DNA of 64,000 nt from Bdellovibrio sp. SKB1291214 (lineage in GTDB: Bacteria > Bdellovibrionota > Bdellovibrionia > Bdellovibrionales > Bdellovibrionaceae): NCBI RefSeq assembly GCF_002209355.2, contig NZ_CP106855.1, positions 1,984,001 through 2,048,000 on the forward strand, written 5' to 3'. Every line of letters starts with the position of its first letter. The stretch's first letter is position 1. Of the stretch, positions 1 through 7,927 are shown piece by piece. The translations under genes and the position numbers were made by a program. Under the pieces are notes generated by a model, which was not told the DNA's origin, ran no database searches, and worked only from the letters and a program-made list of their open reading frames with translations.

Positions 1-94
1 TGTGAAAATTGTATTTAATAAAGAAGATTTGAAAGGCTACGAAGATAAGCTGATTTCCGGCATGTCCACAGAAGTCTCCGTTAGAATTCACTAA
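1..94 (+). CDS. C-terminal end of a probable HlyD/EmrA-type efflux adaptor (partial)
   Basis: The window opens inside a reading frame whose TAA overlaps the ATG of the next gene (TAATG), so the two are translationally coupled. The visible 30 residues end in Gly-Met-Ser followed by a short beta-like tail (EVSVRIH), as at the C-terminus of HlyD/EmrA periplasmic adaptors. Such adaptors connect an inner-membrane DHA2 exporter to an outer-membrane TolC channel. The call rests mostly on the coupling to an EmrB-like exporter; the fragment alone is too short to prove the family. Confidence 0.5.
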   Translation, partial: VKIVFNKEDLKGYEDKLISGMSTEVSVRIH

Positions 95-1668
95 TGTCTG
101 CCGACGTCGCTCATGGTTCAAGCGCTGAACCCAAGATGACATTCAAAGCCTGGCTTGCCGTATTCGGTGCGGTGCTGGGCGCTTTCATGGCGATCCTCGA
201 TATTCAAATCACCAATGCCTCGATCCGCGATATCACTGGTGGGTTGGGCGCAACTTTAGAGGAAGGCTCTTGGATTTCGACTTCTTACTTAGTTGCCGAA
301 ATCGTAATCATCCCGATCAGTGGTTGGTTGACTCGAGTGTTCTCGCTGCGCACATATCTTACGTGGACGTCTGTGCTGTTTTTGATTTTTTCAGTGGCCT
401 GCGGTCTTGCGTGGAATTTAGAATCCATGATCGTTTTCCGTGCACTTCAAGGTGCAACGGGCGGTGCCCTGATTCCCCTGGCGTTTCAAGTTATTTTAAG
501 AATGCCTCCATCCAAACGTAACATCGGTATGGCGATGTTCGCGATCACGGCGACTTTTGCTCCAGCGATCGGTCCGACAGTGGGAGGGTATCTCACGCAA
601 ATGTTCCATTGGTCCGTCGTGTTTTACATGAATTTGATCCCTGGGATCTTTTTGATGATTGCCATTTACTTTGGTATCGACAAAGCTCCCAAGCAATTGG
701 AACTTTTAAAACAAGTAGATCGTTGGGGTATCCTGACGATGGCCATTGGTTTGTCTTCCCTGACGATTTTTTTGGAAGAGGGCGAGCGTAAAGACTGGTT
801 TAATTCCACCACGATTATCTGGTTAGGTATTTTCGCTGTCGTTTTCTTAGTGGCGTTTTTGATAATCGAGCTTAGGATTAAAAATCCATTTATTAATTTG
901 CGCCTCTTGCTGCAAAAAAACTTTGGGTTTGGTTGTCTGGTTAATTTTGTAGTGGGTCTTGCCATGTATGGGGCTCTTTACCTCTTGCCTTTGTATCTGG
1001 CGACAATTCAAGGTTACAACTCGGTGGATATCGGGCGCACGATGATGTGGGCGGGGATTCCACAGCTTTTGATTTTACCATTCGTCCCTAAAATCTTGGC
1101 CCGCGTTGATGCCAGATGGTTGGCTTTTATCGGTATTAATATTTTCGGCATCAGCTGCTTGATGAACAGCCATATGACGGCCGACGTGGGATATGATCAA
1201 TTAATGTGGTCACAGATCGTGCGCGCCATGGGGCAACCATTATTGATGATTCCACTTTCGACTATTACTACCGGTCTGGTGGCGGCTCAAGATGTGGGAT
1301 CTGCTTCGGGACTTTTCAATATGCTTCGCAACCTGGGCGGCTCTGTGGGAATTGCGCTATTGGGTACGATGATGAGTCATCGCGAAAAATTTCACTCTGC
1401 GATGCTTACTGAAGGCGTCAGCCTTTTTCATAAAAACACGCAACAACGTATTTCCGATCTCGAGCATTTATTCATGAGTGGCGGAGCCGATGTCGTGACT
1501 GCTCATCAAAAAGCAATTGCGTATCTTGATATGTTAGTTCGCAAACAAGCCAACCTGCTTAGCTTCAATGACTGCTTTAAGACAGTTGCAATAGCTTTGA
1601 TCGCAAGCTCAGTTTTGATTCTTCTTTGCGATAAAGTGAAGGGCGGCGGTGGCGGTGAAGCTCACTAA
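94..1668 (+). CDS. DHA2-family multidrug exporter (EmrB/QacA type)
   Basis: A 524-residue inner-membrane protein with about 14 hydrophobic segments, the size and layout of DHA2 major facilitator drug:proton antiporters such as EmrB. The first membrane segment (FMAILDIQITNASI) matches the conserved 'LD.TIVN.A' motif C-like region at the start of DHA2 proteins, and the region around residue 115 (FRALQGATGGALIPLA) matches the R-x-x-Q-G-x-G-G/A-A motif. The C-terminus is a Lys/Gly-rich cytoplasmic tail. It overlaps the upstream adaptor end by one base, so both are likely made together as an EmrAB-like pump. Substrate cannot be read from the sequence. Confidence 0.9.
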   Translation: MSADVAHGSSAEPKMTFKAWLAVFGAVLGAFMAILDIQITNASIRDITGGLGATLEEGSWISTSYLVAEIVIIPISGWLTRVFSLRTYLTWTSVLFLIFSVACGLAWNLESMIVFRALQGATGGALIPLAFQVILRMPPSKRNIGMAMFAITATFAPAIGPTVGGYLTQMFHWSVVFYMNLIPGIFLMIAIYFGIDKAPKQLELLKQVDRWGILTMAIGLSSLTIFLEEGERKDWFNSTTIIWLGIFAVVFLVAFLIIELRIKNPFINLRLLLQKNFGFGCLVNFVVGLAMYGALYLLPLYLATIQGYNSVDIGRTMMWAGIPQLLILPFVPKILARVDARWLAFIGINIFGISCLMNSHMTADVGYDQLMWSQIVRAMGQPLLMIPLSTITTGLVAAQDVGSASGLFNMLRNLGGSVGIALLGTMMSHREKFHSAMLTEGVSLFHKNTQQRISDLEHLFMSGGADVVTAHQKAIAYLDMLVRKQANLLSFNDCFKTVAIALIASSVLILLCDKVKGGGGGEAH

Positions 1669-1787
1669 GGCCTTTTAACAATGAGCTTTAGATTTTTAAC
1701 AACGTTACTGGTTCTAAATTAGGCATCCTGAAACGTCGAAAGTATCCTAGGCATAAATTCATAATTTATCGCTTTGGGAGCAATGTC

Positions 1788-2351
1788 ATGAGTCGCGTAT
1801 CGTGCGTTTTGTTAACGTCTAAAAATTCATCTCGTTTAAGTGTGCTTCAAACCGCACTAGAGGTTCTCAATATTCCCTTTGAGGAAATGATCACAGTCGT
1901 GGGGAACCATAACGAATCCCTCGCTTATGATCTGCGTGATTTACCCTTGAAAGTCGTCCTCAATCTGGATCTTGTGGCAGATATTCATACGCTGATCCGC
2001 ACGGGGCTCTCTCCTTTAAGAAAATACTATGATGGCGTTTTTGTCTGCTTTGCAGATCATCCTGATTTAGACGTGAATGTGATGATCGAAATGATCAAAC
2101 AGTTCGATCTGCATGAGGGGAAAAAGATTGTCCACTTAAAGCTTCATGAATGTGGCAAAGATCCCATCTTGGTGCCTCGGGAGTTTATTCCAGAAATTCT
2201 GCAGCATGAAGATGGCGATTTCGATTGCTCTTATCTGATGCAGCAATATCCGGCCCGTCTTGCGGCTTTGGAAATGCCTCGTCTGAAACCGTTGCCAGAA
2301 ATTCAGGCAGCGGATGACTTCTCGATGATTATGGTAGCACAACATGGGTAA
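1788..2351 (+). CDS. Divergent MocA-like nucleotidyltransferase domain protein
   Basis: A 187-residue cytoplasmic protein. The middle (VVLNLDLVADIHTLIRTGL, then FVCFADHPDLD) follows the MocA/MobA-like NTP-transferase pattern in which a 'GDQP' aspartate binds metal, and GKDPILVPREFIPEIL matches the 'GHPVLF...FPELL' element. MocA enzymes add CMP to molybdenum cofactor for xanthine dehydrogenase-type enzymes. The glycine-rich NTP loop (LAAG..S.RMG) at the N-terminus is replaced by LLTSKNSSRLS, so catalysis is doubtful. A GGGAG Shine-Dalgarno lies 7 bases before the ATG. It overlaps the next, XdhC-like, gene by 8 bases. Family placement is by eye. Confidence 0.6.
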   Translation: MSRVSCVLLTSKNSSRLSVLQTALEVLNIPFEEMITVVGNHNESLAYDLRDLPLKVVLNLDLVADIHTLIRTGLSPLRKYYDGVFVCFADHPDLDVNVMIEMIKQFDLHEGKKIVHLKLHECGKDPILVPREFIPEILQHEDGDFDCSYLMQQYPARLAALEMPRLKPLPEIQAADDFSMIMVAQHG

Positions 2352-3015
2352 TAGTTCTTTTGAAAATGACACTTTCGGTTTTGTTCCGGCAACTCGCGAA
2401 GAAATTCTGCAAGTTGAGATACCGGCGAAATATGCAGCGACGGCCCGGGTCTTAGCTGCATCTTACGGTTGGAGTTTGCATGTCAGTGAAACCCTGGAGG
2501 ACGATGATATTCAGTTTGCCGATGTTCTTATTCAAATGGCTGACGAGGTTTCCAGAAAACGACATACTCGTTTGCAGAGCTTGCGCGAATCTAAAGAGAT
2601 CGGCGTACCGTGGGTGGAGCAACCGTTGCTTAAAACAAAACGCTGCCTCTTGATGGGCCGAACGCCGGTGACTGAGAGTCTAGAGCGACACTTAATGCTT
2701 TTAAATTTCAGCAGTCGTATCGAAGAGGACTATGACCGTCTTGCATTTTCCTCCCATGACATTGTCATTGTCTCTGGGACCTCGCCCCGTGATCTGGATT
2801 TAGTGGCAAATGCTCTTTTTGCTCGCTGTTCTCACGTGGCAATGGTTTGTGATCAAGAGAAAGCCTTAAAGGTTATAAAACATTTAAATCGCTCTTCTGA
2901 AAAAATAGGCTATCAGCCATTGTATGTGCCTGCAGGGATGGATATTCGTGCCACTAATCCGGATGAGATCGCTTTAAGCATTGTTGTCGAATTGCTGTTC
3001 CGGGGAACTCTTTAA
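2344..3015 (+). CDS. XdhC/CoxF-like protein (Rossmann C-terminal domain)
   Basis: A 223-residue protein whose C-terminus (YVPAGMDIRATNPDEIALSI) matches the XdhC_C signature 'PIGLDIGA.TPEEIAlSI.AE'. XdhC family proteins bind and insert molybdenum cofactor into xanthine dehydrogenase or CO dehydrogenase. The first 90 residues look unlike the usual XdhC/CoxI N-terminal domain, and the expected Rossmann GxG is only MGRTPVTE, so it is a degenerate member. The start overlaps the end of the MocA-like gene by 8 bases, the same pairing seen in molybdoenzyme maturation operons. No molybdoenzyme gene lies in the window. Confidence 0.6.
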   Translation: MGNSSFENDTFGFVPATREEILQVEIPAKYAATARVLAASYGWSLHVSETLEDDDIQFADVLIQMADEVSRKRHTRLQSLRESKEIGVPWVEQPLLKTKRCLLMGRTPVTESLERHLMLLNFSSRIEEDYDRLAFSSHDIVIVSGTSPRDLDLVANALFARCSHVAMVCDQEKALKVIKHLNRSSEKIGYQPLYVPAGMDIRATNPDEIALSIVVELLFRGTL

Positions 3016-3050
3016 ATCAAAACAGCACAAATCACTTAAAAGAAGAATTT

Positions 3051-3656
3051 ATGAAAGTTCATTTTTTGTCTTTTTGTCTTTTGGCGGGGATAGCATGCGC
3101 ACCGTTTGCCGTTGCATTTGCCGCTGATAGTTCTCAAGAGGTATATGATTCTCTTCATCGAACAGGGCCGAACCGACTCGAGGGCAAAGACGCTGTTGAG
3201 ATTCAAGCCGAAGTGGTGAAAGTGAATAAGAAAACCCGTGAAGTGACTTTTAAAACCGAGAGTGGTGATAACGTGACGGTGAAAGCTGGCGATGAGATTC
3301 GCAATTTCAACCAGATCAAAAAGGGTGACACATTGAATGTTCGCTATATGGAATCTTTGATTTTAGAACTGAAAAGAAAAAATAAAGAACCAAACGGTAT
3401 TGTTTCCAGCACTGATATTGTGCGGGCGGCTCCAGGGCAAAAACCGAGCGGAATGGTGGTGGATCATTTCTCGGCGATTGGGACTATTACTAAAGTTGAT
3501 AAAGAATCCCAATCCGTCACGGTGAAAGGACCGCGTCGGACAGTGACCCTCCACGTGAAGGATCAAAGTATTTTAGACGAGCTTAAAAAGGGTGACCAGA
3601 TCGAGGCAAAATACACGGAAGCTTTGGCTGTTTCATTTGAGAATATTAAACGTTAG
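3051..3656 (+). CDS. Exported protein with two tandem beta-rich domains
   Basis: 201 residues starting with a clear signal peptide (hydrophobic core LLAGIACAPFAVAF, cleavage after AFAA). The mature part is an internal duplication: residues about 50-105 (EIQAEVVKVNKKTREVTF ... IKKGDTLNVRYMESL) and about 135-198 (IGTITKVDKESQSVTV ... LKKGDQIEAKYTEAL) align over their length, each a short beta domain ending in a KKGD-x-x-x-x-x-Y turn. This resembles OB-like or 'preprotein YajC-like' beta folds but no named family is recognised. It follows the XdhC-like gene by 35 bases and could share its transcript; a terminator follows. Confidence 0.8.
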   Translation: MKVHFLSFCLLAGIACAPFAVAFAADSSQEVYDSLHRTGPNRLEGKDAVEIQAEVVKVNKKTREVTFKTESGDNVTVKAGDEIRNFNQIKKGDTLNVRYMESLILELKRKNKEPNGIVSSTDIVRAAPGQKPSGMVVDHFSAIGTITKVDKESQSVTVKGPRRTVTLHVKDQSILDELKKGDQIEAKYTEALAVSFENIKR

Positions 3657-3674
3657 ATTTTCTTTACACAAAAG

Positions 3675-3703
3675 AACCGCCAGTGGATCGACTGGCGGTT
3701 TTA
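3675..3703 (+). terminator. Rho-independent terminator
   Basis: A perfect AACCGCCAG/CTGGCGGTT stem with an 8-base loop followed by TTTA, 18 bases after the stop of the duplicated-domain protein gene. It closes the rightward operon that begins at 1788. Confidence 0.85.
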
Positions 3704-3725
3704 TATATTCAAAATCACCGAGGGA

Positions 3726-4124
3726 TTATCTGCCTAAAGTCCCTGAAGGATTTGGCGTCCCTGGAGATACTGGAACCCCACTGCCTGGAATTTGATTTGT
3801 GTTGGGCATATTATTTGAGCCCGGAGAAGAGTTTGTATTCCAGTTACTATTGCTTGGATTTGAGTCGCTGTTTTGCGAGTCACGCATGGTATTCGAAGGC
3901 GGGTTTGGCGCATTCGCAGTTCCGGTCATGGGATTTGTTGACATAGAACTGGGTGGCACAGTGTTCGGAGATACAGTGTTGGGCGATCCTGTGTTTGGTG
4001 TGGCTGTATTGGGATTAGCCATTTGCTGCTGTTGTTGAGTTCGATAGGGATCATTCGCATTGTATTGAGCCCAGGCACCGTTGGCGATCACTGACATTGC
4101 AAAAATAAGTGAAAGTGTTTTCAT
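3726..4124 (-). CDS. Exported Asn/Pro/Thr/Ser-rich low-complexity protein
   Basis: 132 residues with a signal peptide (MKTLSLIFAMSVIANGAWA, cleavage before QYN). The mature chain has almost no hydrophobic residues and is built from near-repeats of the type NTxTPNTxSPNTxxPN, after a run of five glutamines. It is probably an unstructured, surface or periplasmic spacer protein. No domain is recognised. The ATG has an AAGGAG ribosome-binding site 7 bases upstream. It lies downstream of the BON-domain gene on the same strand. Confidence 0.75.
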   Translation of the reverse strand: MKTLSLIFAMSVIANGAWAQYNANDPYRTQQQQQMANPNTATPNTGSPNTVSPNTVPPSSMSTNPMTGTANAPNPPSNTMRDSQNSDSNPSNSNWNTNSSPGSNNMPNTNQIPGSGVPVSPGTPNPSGTLGR

Positions 4125-4143
4125 AATTATCTCCTTAATAACG

Positions 4144-4172
4144 AAGGTCCCGCCTTTGGGGCGAGACCTTTT
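4144..4172. terminator. Hairpin between two leftward genes
   Basis: An imperfect inverted repeat (AAGGTCCCGCC / GGGCGAGACCTT) between the BON-domain gene and the Asn/Pro-rich gene. The T-rich flank is on the plus-strand side (CTTTTATTTA), so as a terminator of the leftward BON gene it is weak; it might instead act as a processing or attenuation site. Confidence 0.4.
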
Positions 4173-4181
4173 ATTTAGAAA

Positions 4182-5270
4182 TTAGTGATTTGGATTCTGT
4201 GTCGTACCTGTTCCCGCGCTAGTGCTGGAGCTGGTGCTTTGACTAGCGCTTCCGCGCTTTCCCGCAGAACCGCCTTTCGCAGACGCACTTTGCTCAGAAG
4301 AATCCGATTCTTTATCTGTTTGAGAAGACCAATCATGAGTTGATTCTCTTTGAACGCGGATATTGTTTGTGACGTCTTTTACCGAAGAAACACGTTCCGC
4401 CAAATCTTCAGCCATGTGTTTCATACGACGTTCACTTACTGAACCGGATAAAGTGACTTCACCATTTTTTACTTCGACTTCGATGTCATTAGCATCGATT
4501 TCGGAATGGCGAGTGAGCATATCACAAACGTCTTCTTTAATACGGTCGTCAGAGCGAGTGTAAGATTTAGGACCGCGACCCTCAAAGGACGTACCACGTG
4601 ACGATTCAGTGCGACCATAGCTGCGGGAGTTAGCACCAGAGCCATAGTTGCTTTCTTGGAAGCGGTCCCCGCGGCCTGAGTAAGATTGTGAACCACTGTA
4701 ATCGCGGTCTGAATAGTTTTGGCTGCTATAATCGCCGCGCGAGCTGCCATAGCTTGGTGACGAATCGGATTCTCTGTCTTCGTTGAAGCGAGAACTTTCA
4801 TAGTTGCGACCATAACCGCCACTCGAGCTACTACCACGTCCTGTGTTGCTGCTGAAATAACCGCCATTTCTTCCGTAGCGATCCTGGTCCATATGCTCCT
4901 CACGGTCGCGCATATTGAAATCACGGCTTGTGTTGCGACCGGAATCATAGTCACTTGTCGCTTGCCAGTTATTGGCATAACGATCTTCATTCATCTGACC
5001 ATAGCGTTCGGAACCATAACGGTTGTCGTTTCTGTTTCCACGACCTTGCGAGCGATGTGTACCGCCTTCATAATCCCAATCACGACGCGGGCTAGAAGTT
5101 GAACCGCCTTCCATGTTATAGTCACGAGCGTTTTCGTCTTCGTTATAACTAGAAAAGTTGCTATTGCGATTGCCATCGCCGCGGCCCCATGAAGATTCAT
5201 TTCGGGAAGAATAAGAACCTTGGGATGAATAGGGACGACGATTTTCATTTCTGTTGGATCTGTTTTGCAT
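4182..5270 (-). CDS. BON-domain protein with long Ser/Gly/Arg/Tyr low-complexity N-terminus
   Basis: 362 residues from the ATG at 5268-5270, chosen over an upstream in-frame start because AAGGAG lies 8 bases before it. Residues about 1-240 are low complexity: RGD, RNY, SSY, GSYSS and DRDYS units rich in Ser, Gly, Arg, Tyr and Asp. Residues about 241-309 form one BON domain (DVCDMLTRHSEIDANDIEV, then GEVTLSGSV and the conserved AE..A..V..V..V.N.I). The tail is Ser/Thr/Ala-rich. BON domains bind phospholipid or glycan surfaces and occur in osmotic-stress proteins such as OsmY, but there is no signal peptide here. Role inferred: stress-related. The ribosome-binding site sits in a hairpin (next entry). 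Confidence 0.85.
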   Translation of the reverse strand: MQNRSNRNENRRPYSSQGSYSSRNESSWGRGDGNRNSNFSSYNEDENARDYNMEGGSTSSPRRDWDYEGGTHRSQGRGNRNDNRYGSERYGQMNEDRYANNWQATSDYDSGRNTSRDFNMRDREEHMDQDRYGRNGGYFSSNTGRGSSSSGGYGRNYESSRFNEDRESDSSPSYGSSRGDYSSQNYSDRDYSGSQSYSGRGDRFQESNYGSGANSRSYGRTESSRGTSFEGRGPKSYTRSDDRIKEDVCDMLTRHSEIDANDIEVEVKNGEVTLSGSVSERRMKHMAEDLAERVSSVKDVTNNIRVQRESTHDWSSQTDKESDSSEQSASAKGGSAGKRGSASQSTSSSTSAGTGTTQNPNH

Positions 5271-5273
5271 AAA

Positions 5274-5293
5274 TACTCCTTTTAGTTGGAGTA
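5274..5293 (-). promoter_or_regulatory. Hairpin that sequesters the ribosome-binding site of the BON-domain gene
   Basis: In the mRNA, UACUCC pairs perfectly with GGAGUA across an 8-base A-rich loop. The 3' arm contains the GGAG ribosome-binding site 4-9 bases before the AUG. This is the geometry of simple RNA thermometers, where a weak 6-bp stem opens on warming. Function is an inference from pairing only. Confidence 0.4.
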
Positions 5294-5380
5294 AATACGA
5301 TCCTCCTGAAGAATCAGGCTGCCAATCTAGATTCCACAAAAACAGGCATTAATCAAACCGATGTGAAGAAATCGCAAATG

Positions 5381-6472
5381 CTATCTGGCAGTAATGCTGC
5401 GTATCCAAGGCTGGCGTAATTTTCCTCTACCAATATCAAGACGGATTTTGCTACGTAGCTGTAATTGTTCGTAATGCTCGTTCGAAACCTGAATGTCTAA
5501 TGGAAGTTCAAAATCTTTGTTAGGAACGTCAGGAGCAAGTTGCAGATGGTAAGTGATGTAGTGATTGCCGCGTCGGCGACGATGCATTTGGGTATAATGA
5601 CCCTCTATGGTGGCATCGATATAGTACGGATAAGAGCGATCTAGGTTGATGTTTATATCCGAGAAAATAGCAATGCCACCCGTGGGTAAACACAAAGCCA
5701 AAACTAAAATACTTTCTACTATAATCCTGTGACCCCGAGAGGAACCTTTGAATAAAAATAAAATCAAACTCACTAAACAGATAGATAATATCCCAGTACA
5801 TAGCAACGCTGTTTTGGCCATGGCATTGGCGTCCAAATAAATATCTTCATGAAGATTGATCCACTGAAGAAAACTAACCAACGTGTATCCAGCAAGACCC
5901 CAGATGAACGATTCGGTGATGACTGCTTTGATAAAAAAGGGGTCAAAGTCGCGAGGCTGATTCTTCAATTCTTCAAGGGATCTTGTGAGTGTGGCAAAAA
6001 CTTTGGCACTTTCAATATCGCTGCGTGTATCTCCAGGAAAGTGCGCGCGGATAAAATTGCCATCACAACTGATGTGCTTACAGCCACTATTAAATAGCTC
6101 CATAACCCATTGACGAGTTTCACGGTCTTGTTGAATTTTCCGCATGAATGAAGTGCTATCGCAAGCGATATAGACCAAGTTATCAAAGGGTAAATCCTGT
6201 GTTTGAATTTCCTCTGCGAGTCCCCAGCTTTTGAAAAAACGGTCCCAGCGGGATTCCCTTGTCAGTTTAAACACGGTCGGGCATTTAAATTCGCGGTTCC
6301 AAGTCGTATTTAGGATGGTTCCGTTTTTGCTGCTCACCACAACGGAAAAGACTTCAATACCTTCGTGCGTAATCGTATTTTCTGTGCCCAATCGGACACG
6401 AAAACTTCTGCCACTATAGCGAATTGCAAAAGCTATTGAACTAAAAAGAATTTTTAGAATCAGCCACATCAA
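5381..6472 (-). CDS. Membrane protein of unknown function
   Basis: 363 residues. A hydrophobic N-terminal segment (MMWLILKILFSSIAFAI) is followed by about 170 soluble residues, then a cluster of three membrane spans between about 185 and 275 (LAGYTLVSFLQWI; ALLCTGILSICLVSLILFLF; IIVESILVLALCLPTGGIAIF). The last 90 residues form a soluble beta-rich domain (YYIDATIEGHYTQMHRRRRGNHYITYHL). No family is recognised. It is transcribed divergently from the amidohydrolase lipoprotein gene, with 123 bases between the starts. Confidence 0.75.
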   Translation of the reverse strand: MMWLILKILFSSIAFAIRYSGRSFRVRLGTENTITHEGIEVFSVVVSSKNGTILNTTWNREFKCPTVFKLTRESRWDRFFKSWGLAEEIQTQDLPFDNLVYIACDSTSFMRKIQQDRETRQWVMELFNSGCKHISCDGNFIRAHFPGDTRSDIESAKVFATLTRSLEELKNQPRDFDPFFIKAVITESFIWGLAGYTLVSFLQWINLHEDIYLDANAMAKTALLCTGILSICLVSLILFLFKGSSRGHRIIVESILVLALCLPTGGIAIFSDININLDRSYPYYIDATIEGHYTQMHRRRRGNHYITYHLQLAPDVPNKDFELPLDIQVSNEHYEQLQLRSKIRLDIGRGKLRQPWIRSITAR

Positions 6473-6541
6473 TAAATTGTATGCTGTTTCCTCAGAAGTA
6501 CGAACTAAATAATTGTCTTTTAAAACATTCGTCCGCAGTCG

Positions 6542-6570
6542 TTCAGGTCTGAGGCGTCTTCTTTTATAAT
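6542..6570 (+). promoter_or_regulatory. Sigma-70-like promoter for the amidohydrolase gene
   Basis: A perfect TATAAT (6565-6570) lies 17 bases after TTCAGG, a weak -35 match, and 26 bases before the ATG at 6596, which itself has a GGAAAGGGG-type ribosome-binding site. Read by eye. Confidence 0.5.
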
Positions 6571-6595
6571 CACTTTTGTAGGAAAGGGGTGCTTT

Positions 6596-7927
6596 ATGCG
6601 CTGGAAGATTTTACTAGTTTTGGGAGCGATTCTTTTTGGGGCGTGCACTCATAAAAATGTGGCAAGTTCTTTATCAGGAGATGACCTAATAATTCTTAAA
6701 GGAGCTCGTCTGATAGATGGTCTCGGAGCGCCAGCTCGAGACAACGTCAATATCATCCTTCGTCATGATCGCATCCTTGCAATTCAAGATGCAATGGAGC
6801 CGGTGCCTGAAAAGGCTAAAGTGCTAGAACTTCAGGGTAAAACCATCATACCTGCATTGATGTCCTCACATGTGCACTTGGGTATGACAAATGGAGTGGA
6901 GGCTGGCTCCCGCCAAGTCACCGAGGAAAACGACTTACGTCAGCTCTATAAATTCTCAAAATATGGCGTAGCGGGTGTTTTGTCGTTGGGAACAGATTTG
7001 GATTTTATTTATAAAATTCGCGAAAACAGTCAAAGAGTCGACAGTACTTTGCCCTTGGTTTTGACAGCGGGAAGGGGATTTGGCGTTCCCGGTGGAGCAC
7101 CACCCGCGACCATGGGAATCGATCAAGTCTACCGCCCTAAAAACGCGGCAGAAGCAAAAAAGCAAGTGGCAGAGCTTGCATCTAAAAAACCCAACGTAAT
7201 TAAAATCTGGGTGGACGACTTTGATCACTCCATGAAAAAGAAAATGGAGCCCGAAATTTATCGCGCGATTATTCAGGAAGCCCATGCACATAAGATTCCG
7301 GTCGCAGCCCACGTTTATTATTTAGCTGACGCTAAATTATTGGCCCAGGAGGGGGTCGATATATTTGCCCACAGTGTGCGTGATCAGGCCGTTGATATGG
7401 AGCTGATCTCATTAATGAAGCTTCATAATACAGCATATATTCCGACGCTGGCTTTAGATGATGCTTTTTTCGTCTATGCCGAAAAGCCCTCGTGGATGCG
7501 TGAAAGTTTCTTCCAAGGTGCTTTGGACCCAGGTGTGGAGCAATGGCTTCAAAAAAGTTACAAACCAAAGTCTTCGTCGCGCGATGATTTAAAGATGGCG
7601 CAACAAAATGCTATGGCCCTGTTTAAATCAGGAATTGTGATTGGTCTGGGAACAGATTCGGGAGCCAATCAAATGCGCATTCAAGGTTTTGCCGAACACA
7701 GAGAGCTGCAATTGCTTGTCGAGGCGGGCTTCACTCCCTTAGAAGCCATTCGTATCGGGACCGTTAATAACGCGAATATCATGGGCATTGCCAAAGACTA
7801 TGCGGGGATTGCACCCAATATGAAAGCGAATCTTTTGGTGCTGGATGCAGACCCTTCGGAAGACATCACGAACACTCAAAAGATTCACTCGGTCATAATA
7901 AACGGAAAACTTATCGAAAGACGTTAA
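6596..7927 (+). CDS. Amidohydrolase-family lipoprotein (imidazolonepropionase/prolidase-like)
   Basis: 443 residues with a lipoprotein signal (GAILFGACTHK, Cys about 17). The mature part is a metal-dependent amidohydrolase: HVHLG metal pair near residue 93, the Lys of NVIKIW as probable carboxylated ligand, His of VAAHVYYL, His of DIFAHSV and the catalytic Asp of GLGTDSG near residue 347. The fold matches secreted imidazolonepropionase-like/Xaa-Pro dipeptidase enzymes, which hydrolyse cyclic amides or dipeptides. Outer-membrane or periplasmic anchoring suggests peptide scavenging. Its 3' end overlaps the convergent gltS by 17 bases. Confidence 0.88.
   Translation: MRWKILLVLGAILFGACTHKNVASSLSGDDLIILKGARLIDGLGAPARDNVNIILRHDRILAIQDAMEPVPEKAKVLELQGKTIIPALMSSHVHLGMTNGVEAGSRQVTEENDLRQLYKFSKYGVAGVLSLGTDLDFIYKIRENSQRVDSTLPLVLTAGRGFGVPGGAPPATMGIDQVYRPKNAAEAKKQVAELASKKPNVIKIWVDDFDHSMKKKMEPEIYRAIIQEAHAHKIPVAAHVYYLADAKLLAQEGVDIFAHSVRDQAVDMELISLMKLHNTAYIPTLALDDAFFVYAEKPSWMRESFFQGALDPGVEQWLQKSYKPKSSSRDDLKMAQQNAMALFKSGIVIGLGTDSGANQMRIQGFAEHRELQLLVEAGFTPLEAIRIGTVNNANIMGIAKDYAGIAPNMKANLLVLDADPSEDITNTQKIHSVIINGKLIERR

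Noticed and set aside
4469-5248. Open frames of 173 and 85 residues on the minus strand in another phase of the BON-domain gene
   Set aside because: They are shadow frames of the Ser/Gly/Arg-rich coding sequence; composition is Met/Ile/Val/Thr-rich nonsense and no ribosome-binding site is present.
4560-5260. Possible tandem DNA repeats or CRISPR-like array
   Set aside because: Periodicity comes from reiterated Ser/Gly/Arg/Tyr codons; there are no uniform repeats with spacers.
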